Assembly: GCF_014699075.1 (NCBI RefSeq)
Contig: NZ_JACXAB010000004.1
Coordinates: forward strand, 310,001 to 374,000
DNA from: Microvirga sp.
GTDB lineage: Bacteria > Pseudomonadota > Alphaproteobacteria > Rhizobiales > Beijerinckiaceae
Direction: 5' to 3'
Length of the DNA stretch: 64,000 nucleotides
The translations under genes and the position numbers were made by a program. The number at the start of each line of letters is the position of its first letter. Position 1 is the stretch's first letter. The notes beneath the pieces are model-generated. The model had not been told where the DNA came from and searched no databases. It saw nothing but the letters and a program-made list of their open reading frames with translations. Positions 1 through 6,799 of the stretch are shown here, one piece after another.

Positions 1-1151
1 GTCGAGGCCGGGTGGATCACCAGGGAGCGGGTGTCGCCGATATTGGCCAGATGCGAGAAGAGCTTGAGGTTCGACACAAGCTTCACGCCGGCCTCGTAGC
101 CGCCCTTAAGCCCGAAGGTGAACACCGCACCGGCCCCCTTGGGGCAGTATTCCTTGGCGAGGTTGTGGTAGCGGTCCGAACGCAGGCCTGGATAGCTTAC
201 CCAGGAGATCTTGCTGTGGCCCTGCAGATGCTCCGCCACGGCGAGAGCATTGTCCGAATGGCGCTGCATGCGCAGGGGCAGGGTCTCGATGCCATTCAGG
301 ATGAGGAAGGCGTTGAACGGCGAGAGCGCCGGACCGAGGTCGCGCAGGCCGAGCACGCGGCAGGCGATGGCAAAGCCGAAATTCCCGAAGGTTTCTCCCA
401 ACACCATCCCGGCATATTCCGGACGAGGCTTGGAGAGCATCGGGTAGCGGTCGTCGCCCGCGAAGTTGAACGAGCCGCCATCCACGATAACGCCACCGAC
501 GGAGTTCCCGTGGCCGCCGAGGAACTTGGTGGCCGAGTGCACGATGATGTCCGCCCCGTGCTCGAACGGGCGGATCAGGTAGGGGGACGCCATCGTGTTG
601 TCGACGATGAACGGGATGCGGTGTTTCTTGGCGATGGCCGCAATGGCCTTCAGGTCCACGATCACGCCGCCAGGATTCGCGATGGATTCCACGAAGATGG
701 CCTTGGTCTTCGGGGTGATGGCTGCCTCGAAGGAGGACGGATCGTCCGAATCGGCCCAGACCACGTTCCAGCCGAAGTTCTTGTAGGCGTGATTGAACTG
801 GTTGATCGAGCCGCCATAGAGCTTCTTGGCTGCGATGAACTCGTCGCCGGGCTGAAGCAGGGTATGGAAGGTCAGGAACTCGGCCGCATGGCCTGACGCC
901 ACCGCCAAGGCCGCTGTGCCGCCTTCAAGCGCTGCAACACGCTCCTCGAGCACCGCGCAGGTGGGGTTGCCGATGCGGGAATAGATGTTGCCGAAGGCTT
1001 GGAGCCCGAACAGCGAGGCAGCGTGATCGACGTCGTCGAAGACGAATGAGGTCGTCTGGTAGATCGGCGTCGCCCGTGCGCCGGTGGCTGCATCGGGAGC
1101 TGCTCCGGCGTGGATGGCAAGCGTGTTGAAACCTGGCAGACGGTCGGACAT
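1..1151 (-). CDS. metY: O-acetylhomoserine aminocarboxypropyltransferase (partial, C-terminus beyond window)
   Basis: PLP-dependent Cys/Met metabolism enzyme that makes homocysteine (or methionine) from O-acetylhomoserine and sulfide (or methanethiol). The N-terminus reads [20 protein letters not shown]. The Cys/Met-metabolism fold is visible, with [18 protein letters not shown] and the PLP-lysine motif [12 protein letters not shown]. About 383 codons lie in the window of a family usually near 430, so the C-terminal part is missing at base 1. The ATG at 1149-1151 is the natural start. The gene lies 95 bp downstream of the CoA-binding protein gene on the same strand, with its own promoter and operator-like dyad in the gap. 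The family call is firm; MetY rather than MetZ rests on length and overall similarity. Confidence 0.92.
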   Translation of the reverse strand, partial: MSDRLPGFNTLAIHAGAAPDAATGARATPIYQTTSFVFDDVDHAASLFGLQAFGNIYSRIGNPTCAVLEERVAALEGGTAALAVASGHAAEFLTFHTLLQPGDEFIAAKKLYGGSINQFNHAYKNFGWNVVWADSDDPSSFEAAITPKTKAIFVESIANPGGVIVDLKAIAAIAKKHRIPFIVDNTMASPYLIRPFEHGADIIVHSATKFLGGHGNSVGGVIVDGGSFNFAGDDRYPMLSKPRPEYAGMVLGETFGNFGFAIACRVLGLRDLGPALSPFNAFLILNGIETLPLRMQRHSDNALAVAEHLQGHSKISWVSYPGLRSDRYHNLAKEYCPKGAGAVFTFGLKGGYEAGVKLVSNLKLFSHLANIGDTRSLVIHPAS

Positions 1152-1186
1152 GGCAGCAGCCTCTTCTCAAGGACGACGTTCTGTTC

Positions 1187-1217
1187 TCTATAAAGAACGA
1201 AACGTTCTTCGGGTCAA
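1187..1217 (-). promoter_or_regulatory. Predicted metY promoter with a perfect operator-like dyad
   Basis: Read on the minus strand, TTGACC (1217-1212) and TATAGA (1192-1187) form a sigma-70-like promoter with a 19-bp spacer, 36 bp before the metY start. The spacer contains a perfect 7-bp inverted repeat (AAGAACG-AAA-CGTTCTT, 1193-1209). A protein bound there would block RNA polymerase. The arrangement is seen directly; the regulator is unknown. Confidence 0.5.
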
Positions 1218-1246
1218 GGCAGTCGGTGCAAAGCTGCCGCTACGAC

Positions 1247-1771
1247 TTACGGCCGATTGAGGCTGAGTTTCTGGAAGCCTTTGCCCGACAGAACCGGCTT
1301 TTTCGCGCTGATCATCCGCGAGTTCACGCCCTGCCAGGAGATCTCGCCGGAGAGGCGGCCGAATTCGATCTTGGGACAACGGTCCATGACCACCTGCAGG
1401 CCCTTCGCCTCGGCTTTGGCGGCAGCCTCGTCGTTGCGGACGGAGAGCTGCATCCAGAGAACCTTCGGCAACGGATCGAGCGCCAGCACCTCGTCCGTGA
1501 CGGGCCCGGCGGCCTCCGAGTTGCGAAACACCTCGACCATGTCGATCGGGACAGGCACGTCATTGAGGGAGGCGTAGACCATCTTGCCCAGAAGCTCGCT
1601 GCCGGCCAGCCCGGGATTGATCGGGATCACGTCGTAGCCTCGCTCCAGCAGGTACTTGGTGACGATCCAGCTCGGGCGCGCCGGGTTCTGTGAGGCGCCG
1701 ACCAGCGCGATGGTCTTCACGCTGTTGAGGATGCCGCGGATGTAATCGTTCGGATAATTGTCGTGATTCAT
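1247..1771 (-). CDS. CoA-binding (Rossmann) domain protein, YccU type
   Basis: A 174-residue protein, the size of a single CoA-binding domain. The N-terminal part has a Rossmann nucleotide motif (TIALVGASQNPARPS, about residues 19-33). It continues with GYDVIPINP and MVEVFRNSEAAGPV, as in the YccU/CoA_binding_2 family. No membrane segment or signal is visible. The ATG at 1769-1771 is chosen because the conserved domain begins 18 residues later; the same frame stays open further upstream but only antisense to the thioesterase gene. It is co-oriented with metY, and this pairing is, from memory, common in Hyphomicrobiales. The biochemical role of the family is not established. Confidence 0.85.
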   Translation of the reverse strand: MNHDNYPNDYIRGILNSVKTIALVGASQNPARPSWIVTKYLLERGYDVIPINPGLAGSELLGKMVYASLNDVPVPIDMVEVFRNSEAAGPVTDEVLALDPLPKVLWMQLSVRNDEAAAKAEAKGLQVVMDRCPKIEFGRLSGEISWQGVNSRMISAKKPVLSGKGFQKLSLNRP

Positions 1772-1822
1772 GAAGGGAACGTATGGGATAGGGCAGGGCA
1801 GTTCAATGAGCATCGCATAGTT

Positions 1823-2260
1823 ATGGCATCGCACCATCCCATCATGACCCGAGACGAGCTCGCGGCCTTTCTCGACCGGGAGTTCCCGCAGATCCACATG
1901 GGCGGGCAGACCTATTTCGTGGACGGGGTCGGGCCGCTCTCGGCCCGGATGCGGATGACATACCACGAGCGCCATATCCGCCCCGGAGGGACGATCTCGG
2001 GACCGGCCATGATGGCCTTGGGCGATCTCGCCCTCTACGTTGCGATTCTGGCCCATATCGGCCCGGTGGCGCTCGCCGTCACCACGAGCCTGAACTTCAA
2101 CTTCCTGAGGAAGCCCGAGCAGCGCGACCTCATCGCCGATTGTCGCCTGCTGAAGCTCGGCAAGCGGCTCGCGGTGGGCGAGGTGTCGATCTATTCCGAG
2201 GGCACCCCGGATGTGGTCTGCCATGCGACCGGAACCTATTCGATTCCGGAGCGCCGCTGA
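1823..2260 (+). CDS. PaaI-family (hotdog fold) thioesterase
   Basis: A 145-residue hotdog-fold protein predicted to hydrolyse acyl-CoA thioesters. Visible features are the segment HIRPGGTISGPAMMALGDLA, which corresponds to the helix and catalytic loop of PaaI-type thioesterases, and a C-terminal beta strand ending GTYSIPERR. The start at 1823 (MASHHP) is preferred because further extension would run into the divergent CoA-binding gene; ATG 1844 is an alternative. It is transcribed divergently from the CoA-binding protein with about 50 bp between the starts, so the two may share control. The substrate cannot be deduced. Confidence 0.8.
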   Translation: MASHHPIMTRDELAAFLDREFPQIHMGGQTYFVDGVGPLSARMRMTYHERHIRPGGTISGPAMMALGDLALYVAILAHIGPVALAVTTSLNFNFLRKPEQRDLIADCRLLKLGKRLAVGEVSIYSEGTPDVVCHATGTYSIPERR

Positions 2261-2275
2261 ACTTCAAAAGATTGC

Positions 2276-2902
2276 TCAAGCTTTCGGCGGCAGGAGCGCG
2301 TCGTCCTTCTCGCGAGCCCGGAGGGCGGCCGGGCGATTGCCGATCCGGTTCCAATAAGCCTCGAAGGCGGGCCGCTTCTCGATTGTTCCGAACATCATGC
2401 CCCAGCCGATCTGCGAGCCGACATAGACATCGGCGGCGGTGAACTGATCCCCGGCAATGTATTCGGATTGGGACACCGCGTATTCCAAGGCGTTCAGAAC
2501 ATCCTCGATGCAGCCGTAGCCGATCATGCCCTGTCGGTCGGCCGGTACCTCGAAGCCCATGGACTTGTTGCTCACTGCGGCCTCTACGGGACCAGCGGCG
2601 AAGAACATCCAGCGGTAATAGGTGCCCCGGCGGGGGTCTCCCGGAGGCGGAGCCAGCTTGGCATTGGGGAACGCATCGGCCAGATAGGCGCAGATCGCCG
2701 CCGCCTCGGTGACGACAGTTCCCTCGTGCAGGATGGCCGGCACCTTGCCCATTGGGTTGATGGATCGGTAGCCGGAGGCCTTCATTTCCGGCCCGAAGCC
2801 CAGAATCTCCGTGCGATAGGCACAGCCCGTTTCCTCCAGCATCCAGCGCACGATGCGGCCGCGCGACATGGGATTGGTGAAGAAGATCAGTGCATCAGCC
2901 AT
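2276..2902 (-). CDS. Glutathione S-transferase family protein
   Basis: A 208-residue cytosolic GST. The thioredoxin-like N-terminal domain (about residues 1-80) contains TNPMSRGRIVRWMLEETG and NPMGKVPAI, the cis-Pro glutathione-binding loop, followed by TEAAAICAYLAD. The helical C-terminal domain ends in the N-capping-like segment GDQFTAADVYV. The ATG at 2902 has a good ribosome binding site (AAGGGG about 8 nt upstream on the minus strand). It converges with the thioesterase gene. The long AT-rich upstream region holds a tandem operator-like repeat that probably controls it. Substrate unknown; it could serve in detoxification. Confidence 0.9.
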   Translation of the reverse strand: MADALIFFTNPMSRGRIVRWMLEETGCAYRTEILGFGPEMKASGYRSINPMGKVPAILHEGTVVTEAAAICAYLADAFPNAKLAPPPGDPRRGTYYRWMFFAAGPVEAAVSNKSMGFEVPADRQGMIGYGCIEDVLNALEYAVSQSEYIAGDQFTAADVYVGSQIGWGMMFGTIEKRPAFEAYWNRIGNRPAALRAREKDDALLPPKA

Positions 2903-2988
2903 GGAGTGCCCCTTATTATTTCTATGAGCTGATTGTGCCTCAGACTTAAGGCCAAGCATAGCCTCCGCCAAATTAAGGTCGCCGATGT

Positions 2989-3026
2989 GTGGTGTTATGA
3001 TACCTTATATGTGGTGTTTTAATACC
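2989..3026 (-). promoter_or_regulatory. Tandem imperfect-dyad operator upstream of the GST gene
   Basis: Two copies of a 16-bp sequence (GTGGTGTTATGATACC at 2989-3004 and GTGGTGTTTTAATACC at 3011-3026) differ at two positions and repeat at a 22-bp period, about two helical turns. Each has a weak dyad of the form GGTRT-N4-AYACC. They lie about 90-125 bp before the GST start in an AT-rich gap. This suggests cooperative binding of a transcription factor. Confidence 0.45.
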
Positions 3027-3088
3027 ATGTGGAACTAAGCATATGTTTCTGATTAGTTTTTTGATGAGCAGACGGTGCATGTTTCCCG

Positions 3089-3117
3089 TTGACTTGCGTG
3101 CCTGAAAACACTAAACA
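3089..3117 (+). promoter_or_regulatory. Predicted rplM-rpsI promoter
   Basis: TTGACT (3089-3094) and TAAACA (3112-3117) with a 17-bp spacer form a good sigma-70-type promoter about 80 bp before rplM. Transcription would start near 3124 and give a roughly 75-nt 5' leader. Confidence 0.55.
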
Positions 3118-3128
3118 GCCCTCACTCG

Positions 3129-3180
3129 CCGCCGCACCTCGCGGCGGTTTGTCGTTTTCAGAACCTGAGCCATTTGGCTC
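3129..3180 (+). promoter_or_regulatory. Structured 5' leader of rplM (two hairpins)
   Basis: Hairpin 1 pairs CCGCCGC (3129-3135) with GCGGCGG (3141-3147) over a 5-nt loop and is followed by TTTGTCGTTTTC. Hairpin 2 pairs GAGCC (3167-3171) with GGCTC (3176-3180) over ATTT and ends just before the purine-rich ribosome binding region and the ATG at 3198. Autoregulatory leaders are common for ribosomal protein operons, so this may be an L13 or S9 feedback site or a partial terminator. Function is inferred. Confidence 0.4.
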
Positions 3181-3197
3181 CAACGGGATACAGCGCA

Positions 3198-3662
3198 ATG
3201 AAGACTACGACTTCGCTGAAGCCCGCCGATGTCGAAAAGAAGTGGGTTGTGATCGACGCGAAGGGCCTCGTTGTAGGCCGTCTCGCTTCGGTCGTTGCCA
3301 TGCGCCTGCGTGGCAAGCACAAGGCGAGCTATACGCCCCACGTCGACTGCGGCGACAATGTTATCGTCATCAACGCCGACAAGGTGGTGTTCACCGGCCG
3401 CAAGCGCGAGCAGAAGGTGTACTACCACCACACCGGTTATCCGGGCGGCATCAAGGAGCGCACCGCGAAGTTCATTCTCGACGGCCGCTTCCCTGAGCGC
3501 GTGGTCGAGAAGGCTGTGGAGCGCATGCTCCCCCGCGGCCCGCTCTTCCGTCAGATCATGGGCAACCTGCGCGTCTACAAGGGCGCTGAGCATCCGCATA
3601 CGGCTCAGCAGCCGGAGACGCTGGATGTTGGCGCCCTCAACAGCAAGAACGTGAGAGCATAA
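3198..3662 (+). CDS. rplM: 50S ribosomal protein L13
   Basis: A 154-residue ribosomal protein of the large subunit, slightly longer than the 142-residue E. coli protein, as usual in alphaproteobacteria. Typical L13 stretches include [38 protein letters not shown] and the C-terminal [20 protein letters not shown]. The ATG at 3198 gives the usual N-terminus; an upstream in-frame ATG at 3174 lies in the hairpin leader and lacks a ribosome site. It is followed by rpsI after 2 bp, the classical L13-S9 operon. Confidence 0.98.
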   Translation: MKTTTSLKPADVEKKWVVIDAKGLVVGRLASVVAMRLRGKHKASYTPHVDCGDNVIVINADKVVFTGRKREQKVYYHHTGYPGGIKERTAKFILDGRFPERVVEKAVERMLPRGPLFRQIMGNLRVYKGAEHPHTAQQPETLDVGALNSKNVRA

Positions 3663-3664
3663 TC

Positions 3665-4141
3665 ATGGCGACCCTCCAGTCTCTCGCCGATCTCGGCACA
3701 AATGCTGAGACCGCTGCTCCGGAAGCTCCGAAGCACGTCCAGAAGCTCGACTCGCTCGGCCGCGCCTATGCCACCGGCAAGCGCAAGGACGCGGTTGCCC
3801 GCGTGTGGATCAAGCCCGGATCCGGCAAGATCGTGATCAACGGCCGTACGGCTGAAGTTTACTTCGCCCGTCCCGTGCTGCGCATGATCCTCGCTCAGCC
3901 GCTCCAGATCGCCCAGCGCGAAGGCCAGTACGACATCACCGTCAACGTCGACGGCGGCGGTCTCTCCGGCCAGGCTGGCGCGGTCCGTCACGGCCTCGCC
4001 AAGGCGCTGACCTACTATGAGCCGGAGCTTCGCGGCCCGCTCAAGAAGGAAGGCTTCCTGACCCGCGATCCGCGCGTCGTCGAGCGTAAGAAGTACGGCA
4101 AGAAGAAGGCCCGCCGCAGCTTCCAGTTCTCGAAGCGCTAA
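3665..4141 (+). CDS. rpsI: 30S ribosomal protein S9
   Basis: A 158-residue small-subunit protein with the usual alphaproteobacterial N-terminal extension (about 30 residues), then [40 protein letters not shown] and a basic C-terminus ending in FQFSKR. The C-terminal KR tail of S9 reaches the P-site tRNA in ribosome structures. Co-transcribed with rplM (2-bp gap), and ended by the terminator at 4166-4194. Confidence 0.98.
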   Translation: MATLQSLADLGTNAETAAPEAPKHVQKLDSLGRAYATGKRKDAVARVWIKPGSGKIVINGRTAEVYFARPVLRMILAQPLQIAQREGQYDITVNVDGGGLSGQAGAVRHGLAKALTYYEPELRGPLKKEGFLTRDPRVVERKKYGKKKARRSFQFSKR

Positions 4142-4165
4142 GGCTCCTTCGGCCAGACATTTCAG

Positions 4166-4194
4166 AAGGGGCGGCTCTCGGGCCGCCCTTTTTT
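4166..4194 (+). terminator. Intrinsic terminator of the rplM-rpsI operon
   Basis: A 10-bp GC-rich stem (4166-4175 with 4182-4191, one G-U pair) around a 6-nt loop, running into TTTTTT. It lies 25 bp after the rpsI stop. Confidence 0.85.
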
Positions 4195-4216
4195 CTTATC
4201 TATATGGCCGCGCTTG

Positions 4217-4245
4217 TTGACAGGACAGGGCTTCAACCTCATACA
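4217..4245 (+). promoter_or_regulatory. Predicted promoter of the arg leader / argC
   Basis: A perfect TTGACA (4217-4222), a 17-bp spacer, then CATACA (4240-4245), a weaker -10 matching TATAAT at three positions. Transcription would begin at about 4252, on the AUG of the leader peptide, making it a leaderless message. Confidence 0.6.
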
Positions 4246-4251
4246 GCTTTC

Positions 4252-4314
4252 ATGAGCCAGAGCTTTTCCATCATCCGACGCCGAATGACCGCCGCCGCGG
4301 CGCGCGTGCGATGA
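4252..4314 (+). CDS. Arginine-rich leader peptide (putative argC attenuator peptide)
   Basis: A 20-codon frame, ATG 4252 to TGA 4314. Codons 9-11 are CGA CGC CGA (Arg-Arg-Arg), codons 18 and 20 are also Arg (CGC, CGA), so five of 20 residues are arginine. No Shine-Dalgarno is seen, but the predicted transcription start coincides with the ATG, as reported for the trpL leader of rhizobia, which is translated leaderless. The Arg triplet sits in the 5' arm of a hairpin (4268-4317), and a terminator follows at 4336-4361 before argC. The peptide probably has no role beyond ribosome stalling when charged tRNA-Arg is low. The frame is seen directly; function is inferred. Confidence 0.6.
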   Translation: MSQSFSIIRRRMTAAAARVR

Positions 4315-4317
4315 TGG
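4268..4317 (+). promoter_or_regulatory. Arg leader hairpin and antiterminator segment (candidate attenuator)
   Basis: CCATCATC (4268-4275) pairs perfectly with GATGATGG (4310-4317). Past a 2x2 internal loop, ACGC (4278-4281) pairs with GCGT (4304-4307). Within the 3' half, CGCGGC (4296-4301) can instead pair with GCCGCG (4338-4343), the 5' arm of the terminator, with GCG 4308-4310 to CGC 4333-4335 as an extension. A ribosome stalled on the Arg codons 4276-4284 would open the first hairpin and release 4296-4310 for antitermination. Confidence 0.55.
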
Positions 4318-4335
4318 CTGTCCGAGCCTGACCGC

Positions 4336-4361
4336 AAGCCGCGCCGATGCGCGGCTTTTTT
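4336..4361 (+). terminator. Leader terminator upstream of argC
   Basis: A 9-bp stem AAGCCGCGC (4336-4344) with GCGCGGCTT (4349-4357), tetraloop CGAT, followed by a T tract to 4361. No full-length gene lies between this and the preceding rpsI terminator, so its natural role is premature termination of the argC transcript. The product would be an RNA of about 110 nt. Confidence 0.75.
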
Positions 4362-4434
4362 GTTTTCCAAGAACCATATCGGGACTAACGGCTTTGCCTA
4401 GGGACGGGCGGCCACAGGTGAAAACGGATCGACC

Positions 4435-5403
4435 ATGACGACCATGACTCAAAGCTCAACGGAACTCAGCCAGCGGACCAAGACCGTCTTCATCGACGGG
4501 GAGGCGGGCACCACCGGCCTCGGGATCCGCGATCGTCTCCAGAGCGTGCCCGGCGTCAAGATCCGCAGCATCGATCCCGAGCGGCGCAAGGATCCGGCGG
4601 CCAAGCGTGAGATCCTGGCCGAGGTCGATCTTGTTGTGCTGTGCCTGCACGACGATGCAGCCCGGGAGACCGTGAGCCTCGTGGACGGCCTGAGCGGCCA
4701 GAAGCCTCGGATTCTCGACGCCAGCACGGCCCATCGGGTGAGCCCCGGCTGGGTGTACGGCTTTGCCGAGCTCGATTTCGCTCAGCGGAAAGCGGTTGCC
4801 AATGCCGACCGGGTTGCCAATCCGGGCTGCTATCCCACAGGCGCCATCGCGCTCATCCGGCCTCTGGTGGATGCTGGCCTCGTCCCGACCGATTATCCGA
4901 TCAGCGTGAATGCGGTGAGCGGCTACAGCGGGGGCGGGCGCTCGATGATCGAAGCCTACGGGGCCGGCACGGCTCCGGCCTTCGAACTCTACGGCCTCGG
5001 CTTCGAGCACAAGCACGTGCCCGAACTGCAGAAGTACACCGGCCTGACCCGGCGGCCCATCTTCATCCCCTCCGTCGGTAATTTCCGCCAGGGCATGCTG
5101 GTGAGCGTGCCGCTCCACCTCGACCTGCTGCCGGGCAAGCCGAAGGCAGGCGATATCGAGGCTGCGCTCATGGAGCACTATCAGGGCGGCGGTCTTGTCA
5201 GCGTGGTGCCGACAATCCGGGACGGCAAGAAAGTCGAGCGCCTCGAGCCCGAGGCCCTGAACGACACCGACCGGCTGGAACTCTTCGTCTTCCAGCACGA
5301 GAGCTACAACCACGCGCTCCTGGTCGCGCGCCTCGACAACCTCGGCAAGGGCGCCTCTGGTGCGGCGGTGCAGAACATTCAGCTCATGCTGGGGCTGATT
5401 TGA
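4435..5403 (+). CDS. argC: N-acetyl-gamma-glutamyl-phosphate reductase (type 2)
   Basis: Third step of arginine biosynthesis: NADPH-dependent reduction of N-acetylglutamyl phosphate to the semialdehyde. 322 residues, matching the short type 2 ArgC class. The N-terminal NADP fold starts [14 protein letters not shown] (about residues 18-31). The catalytic Cys132 lies in [10 protein letters not shown], and [13 protein letters not shown] and EHKHVPEL carry substrate-site residues. Start at 4435 or 4444; the ribosome site is weak in either case. Its position after rplM-rpsI is, from memory, conserved in this order. The upstream leader (4217-4361) suggests control by arginine supply. Confidence 0.95.
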   Translation: MTTMTQSSTELSQRTKTVFIDGEAGTTGLGIRDRLQSVPGVKIRSIDPERRKDPAAKREILAEVDLVVLCLHDDAARETVSLVDGLSGQKPRILDASTAHRVSPGWVYGFAELDFAQRKAVANADRVANPGCYPTGAIALIRPLVDAGLVPTDYPISVNAVSGYSGGGRSMIEAYGAGTAPAFELYGLGFEHKHVPELQKYTGLTRRPIFIPSVGNFRQGMLVSVPLHLDLLPGKPKAGDIEAALMEHYQGGGLVSVVPTIRDGKKVERLEPEALNDTDRLELFVFQHESYNHALLVARLDNLGKGASGAAVQNIQLMLGLI

Positions 5404-5424
5404 AGAGCAGTGCCGCTCCGATTG

Positions 5425-5508
5425 TCATCACTGGCCTTGTGCCGGTGATCTCGATCCAAGCGGCGATGAGGCTTATAAAAATGAGATGGCCGGGACAAGC
5501 CCGGCCAT
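5425..5508. repeat. REP-like palindromes between argC and the FAH gene
   Basis: Two adjacent palindromes: an imperfect one, ATCACTGGC...GCCGGTGAT (about 5427-5450), and a perfect 9-bp stem ATGGCCGGG / CCCGGCCAT (5486-5494 with 5500-5508) around ACAAG. The second core recurs inverted at 14289-14311. The elements lie between two convergent genes and may act as bidirectional transcription ends. Confidence 0.7.
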
Positions 5509-5532
5509 GACGGTGAAGCAGGTTTCGAAGCG

Positions 5533-6417
5533 TTAGTGCCCCTTCCAGCTCTTGCTGGTGTCCACCGCATTCCCTTCGAATGCGACGACGCGCTGGCGCT
5601 GCTCGCCAAGCCCCTCGATCCCAAGCGAAACCACGTCGCCGGCCTTCAAGAAGCGCTGCGGCTTCATCCCCATACCCACGCCGGGCGGGGTGCCGGTGGT
5701 GATCACGTCGCCGGGCTCCAGGATCATGAAGTGCGAGACGTAAGACACGATTTGCGCCACGTTGAAGATCATGGTCTTGGTCGAGCCGTTCTGCACGCGC
5801 TCGCCGTTCACGTCGAGCCACATGGAGAGGTTCTGCGGGTCGGGGATCTCGTCCTTTGTAACGAGCCAGGGACCGAGGGGACCGAAGGTCGGGCAGCCCT
5901 TGCCCTTGGTCCAGGTGCCGCCGCGCTCGATCTGGAATTCACGCTCGGAGACATCGTTGCAGACGCAGTAGCCGGCAACGAACTCCAGCGCCTCGTTGGC
6001 GCCGATATAGGACGCCCGCTCGCCGATCACGATGGCCAGCTCCACCTCCCAGTCGGTCTTCTGCGATCCCCGAGGGATGATGACGTCGTCATTGGGGCCG
6101 ACGATGCAGGAGGGCGCCTTGTTGAACACGATGGGCTCTGCCGGAATGGCTGCGCCCGTCTCAGCCGCATGGTCAGCATAGTTCAACCCGATGGCGATGA
6201 AATTGCGCACTTGCCCCACGCAGGCGCCCAGGCGCTGGCCCGAGGGAGCGACCGGAAGGCTGGAAAGGTCTGCCTGACGGATCCGGTTCAAGGCCTCTGT
6301 CGACAAGGTGCCTCCGGTGATGTCGGGAACAAGGCCCGACAAGTCACGAACCTGCCCTTGGGCATCGACCAATCCGGGCTTCTCCCGGCCCGCTTCCCCA
6401 AATCTCACCAGCTTCAT
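5533..6417 (-). CDS. Fumarylacetoacetate hydrolase family protein
   Basis: 294 residues with an N-terminal cap region (1-70) and an FAH domain (about 75-290). Visible family signatures are IGLNYADHAAETG, the metal-binding DWEVELAIVIG, GYCVCNDVSERE and the GDVITTGTPPGVGMGM loop near the C-terminus. The ATG at 6417 is preceded by GAGAGGAG at 6-8 nt on the minus strand. Relatives include acylpyruvate hydrolases, oxaloacetate decarboxylases and ureidoglycolate lyases; nothing nearby fixes the substrate. It is likely a Mg2+-dependent hydrolase or decarboxylase of a 2,4-dioxo acid. Monocistronic. Confidence 0.88.
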   Translation of the reverse strand: MKLVRFGEAGREKPGLVDAQGQVRDLSGLVPDITGGTLSTEALNRIRQADLSSLPVAPSGQRLGACVGQVRNFIAIGLNYADHAAETGAAIPAEPIVFNKAPSCIVGPNDDVIIPRGSQKTDWEVELAIVIGERASYIGANEALEFVAGYCVCNDVSEREFQIERGGTWTKGKGCPTFGPLGPWLVTKDEIPDPQNLSMWLDVNGERVQNGSTKTMIFNVAQIVSYVSHFMILEPGDVITTGTPPGVGMGMKPQRFLKAGDVVSLGIEGLGEQRQRVVAFEGNAVDTSKSWKGH

Positions 6418-6799
6418 TGAACACTCCTCTCGTTGCGGCATGTGCATAATTGGCGTGAACGCGCTCCGCAACAATGCATGTTCTGAGTGCAAATATGTTG
6501 CTGTTTTGCCACGAGCCCATACAAAGTGCGTGATTCCCTTATTCCCACAGGTGTTAGAAAGTAGCCGTCGATTAGCGGCTAATACACTCGTTTAGATGTG
6601 AACGATTGTTCCATACTTTCAACTGTTGTAGATTAATACAAGTAAATCTCAGTATTCTTTATCAAGTATACATGGAGTTTATGACTTATTAACGGGCTCG
6701 CCTCACTTCATAAACAGATTGCGGCAAAATTTGAGCATTGGCAGATTGGGCTCAAGGCGGGATTCGCCCGCACAAGAAGCAAATGGGTAGGAAAACTCC
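6418..6799. other. AT-rich intergenic region before the outer membrane protein gene
   Basis: 382 bp without a credible gene, clearly richer in A/T than its surroundings. It carries the promoters of the divergent FAH and FadL-type genes; I could not fix one. A partial dyad TAGCCG...CGGCTA lies at 6562-6581 and a small hairpin GCGGG-ATTCG-CCCGC at 6757-6771, about 30 bp before the ATG at 6800. Confidence 0.5.

Noticed and set aside
12-896. Long plus-strand open frame of 294 codons
   Set aside because: It is antisense to metY in a GC-rich region where the complement strand stays open; no family resemblance.
1152-1246. SAM-type riboswitch before metY
   Set aside because: Only 95 bp between genes, and no SAM-II-like conserved core or pseudoknot could be traced; a protein operator fits better.
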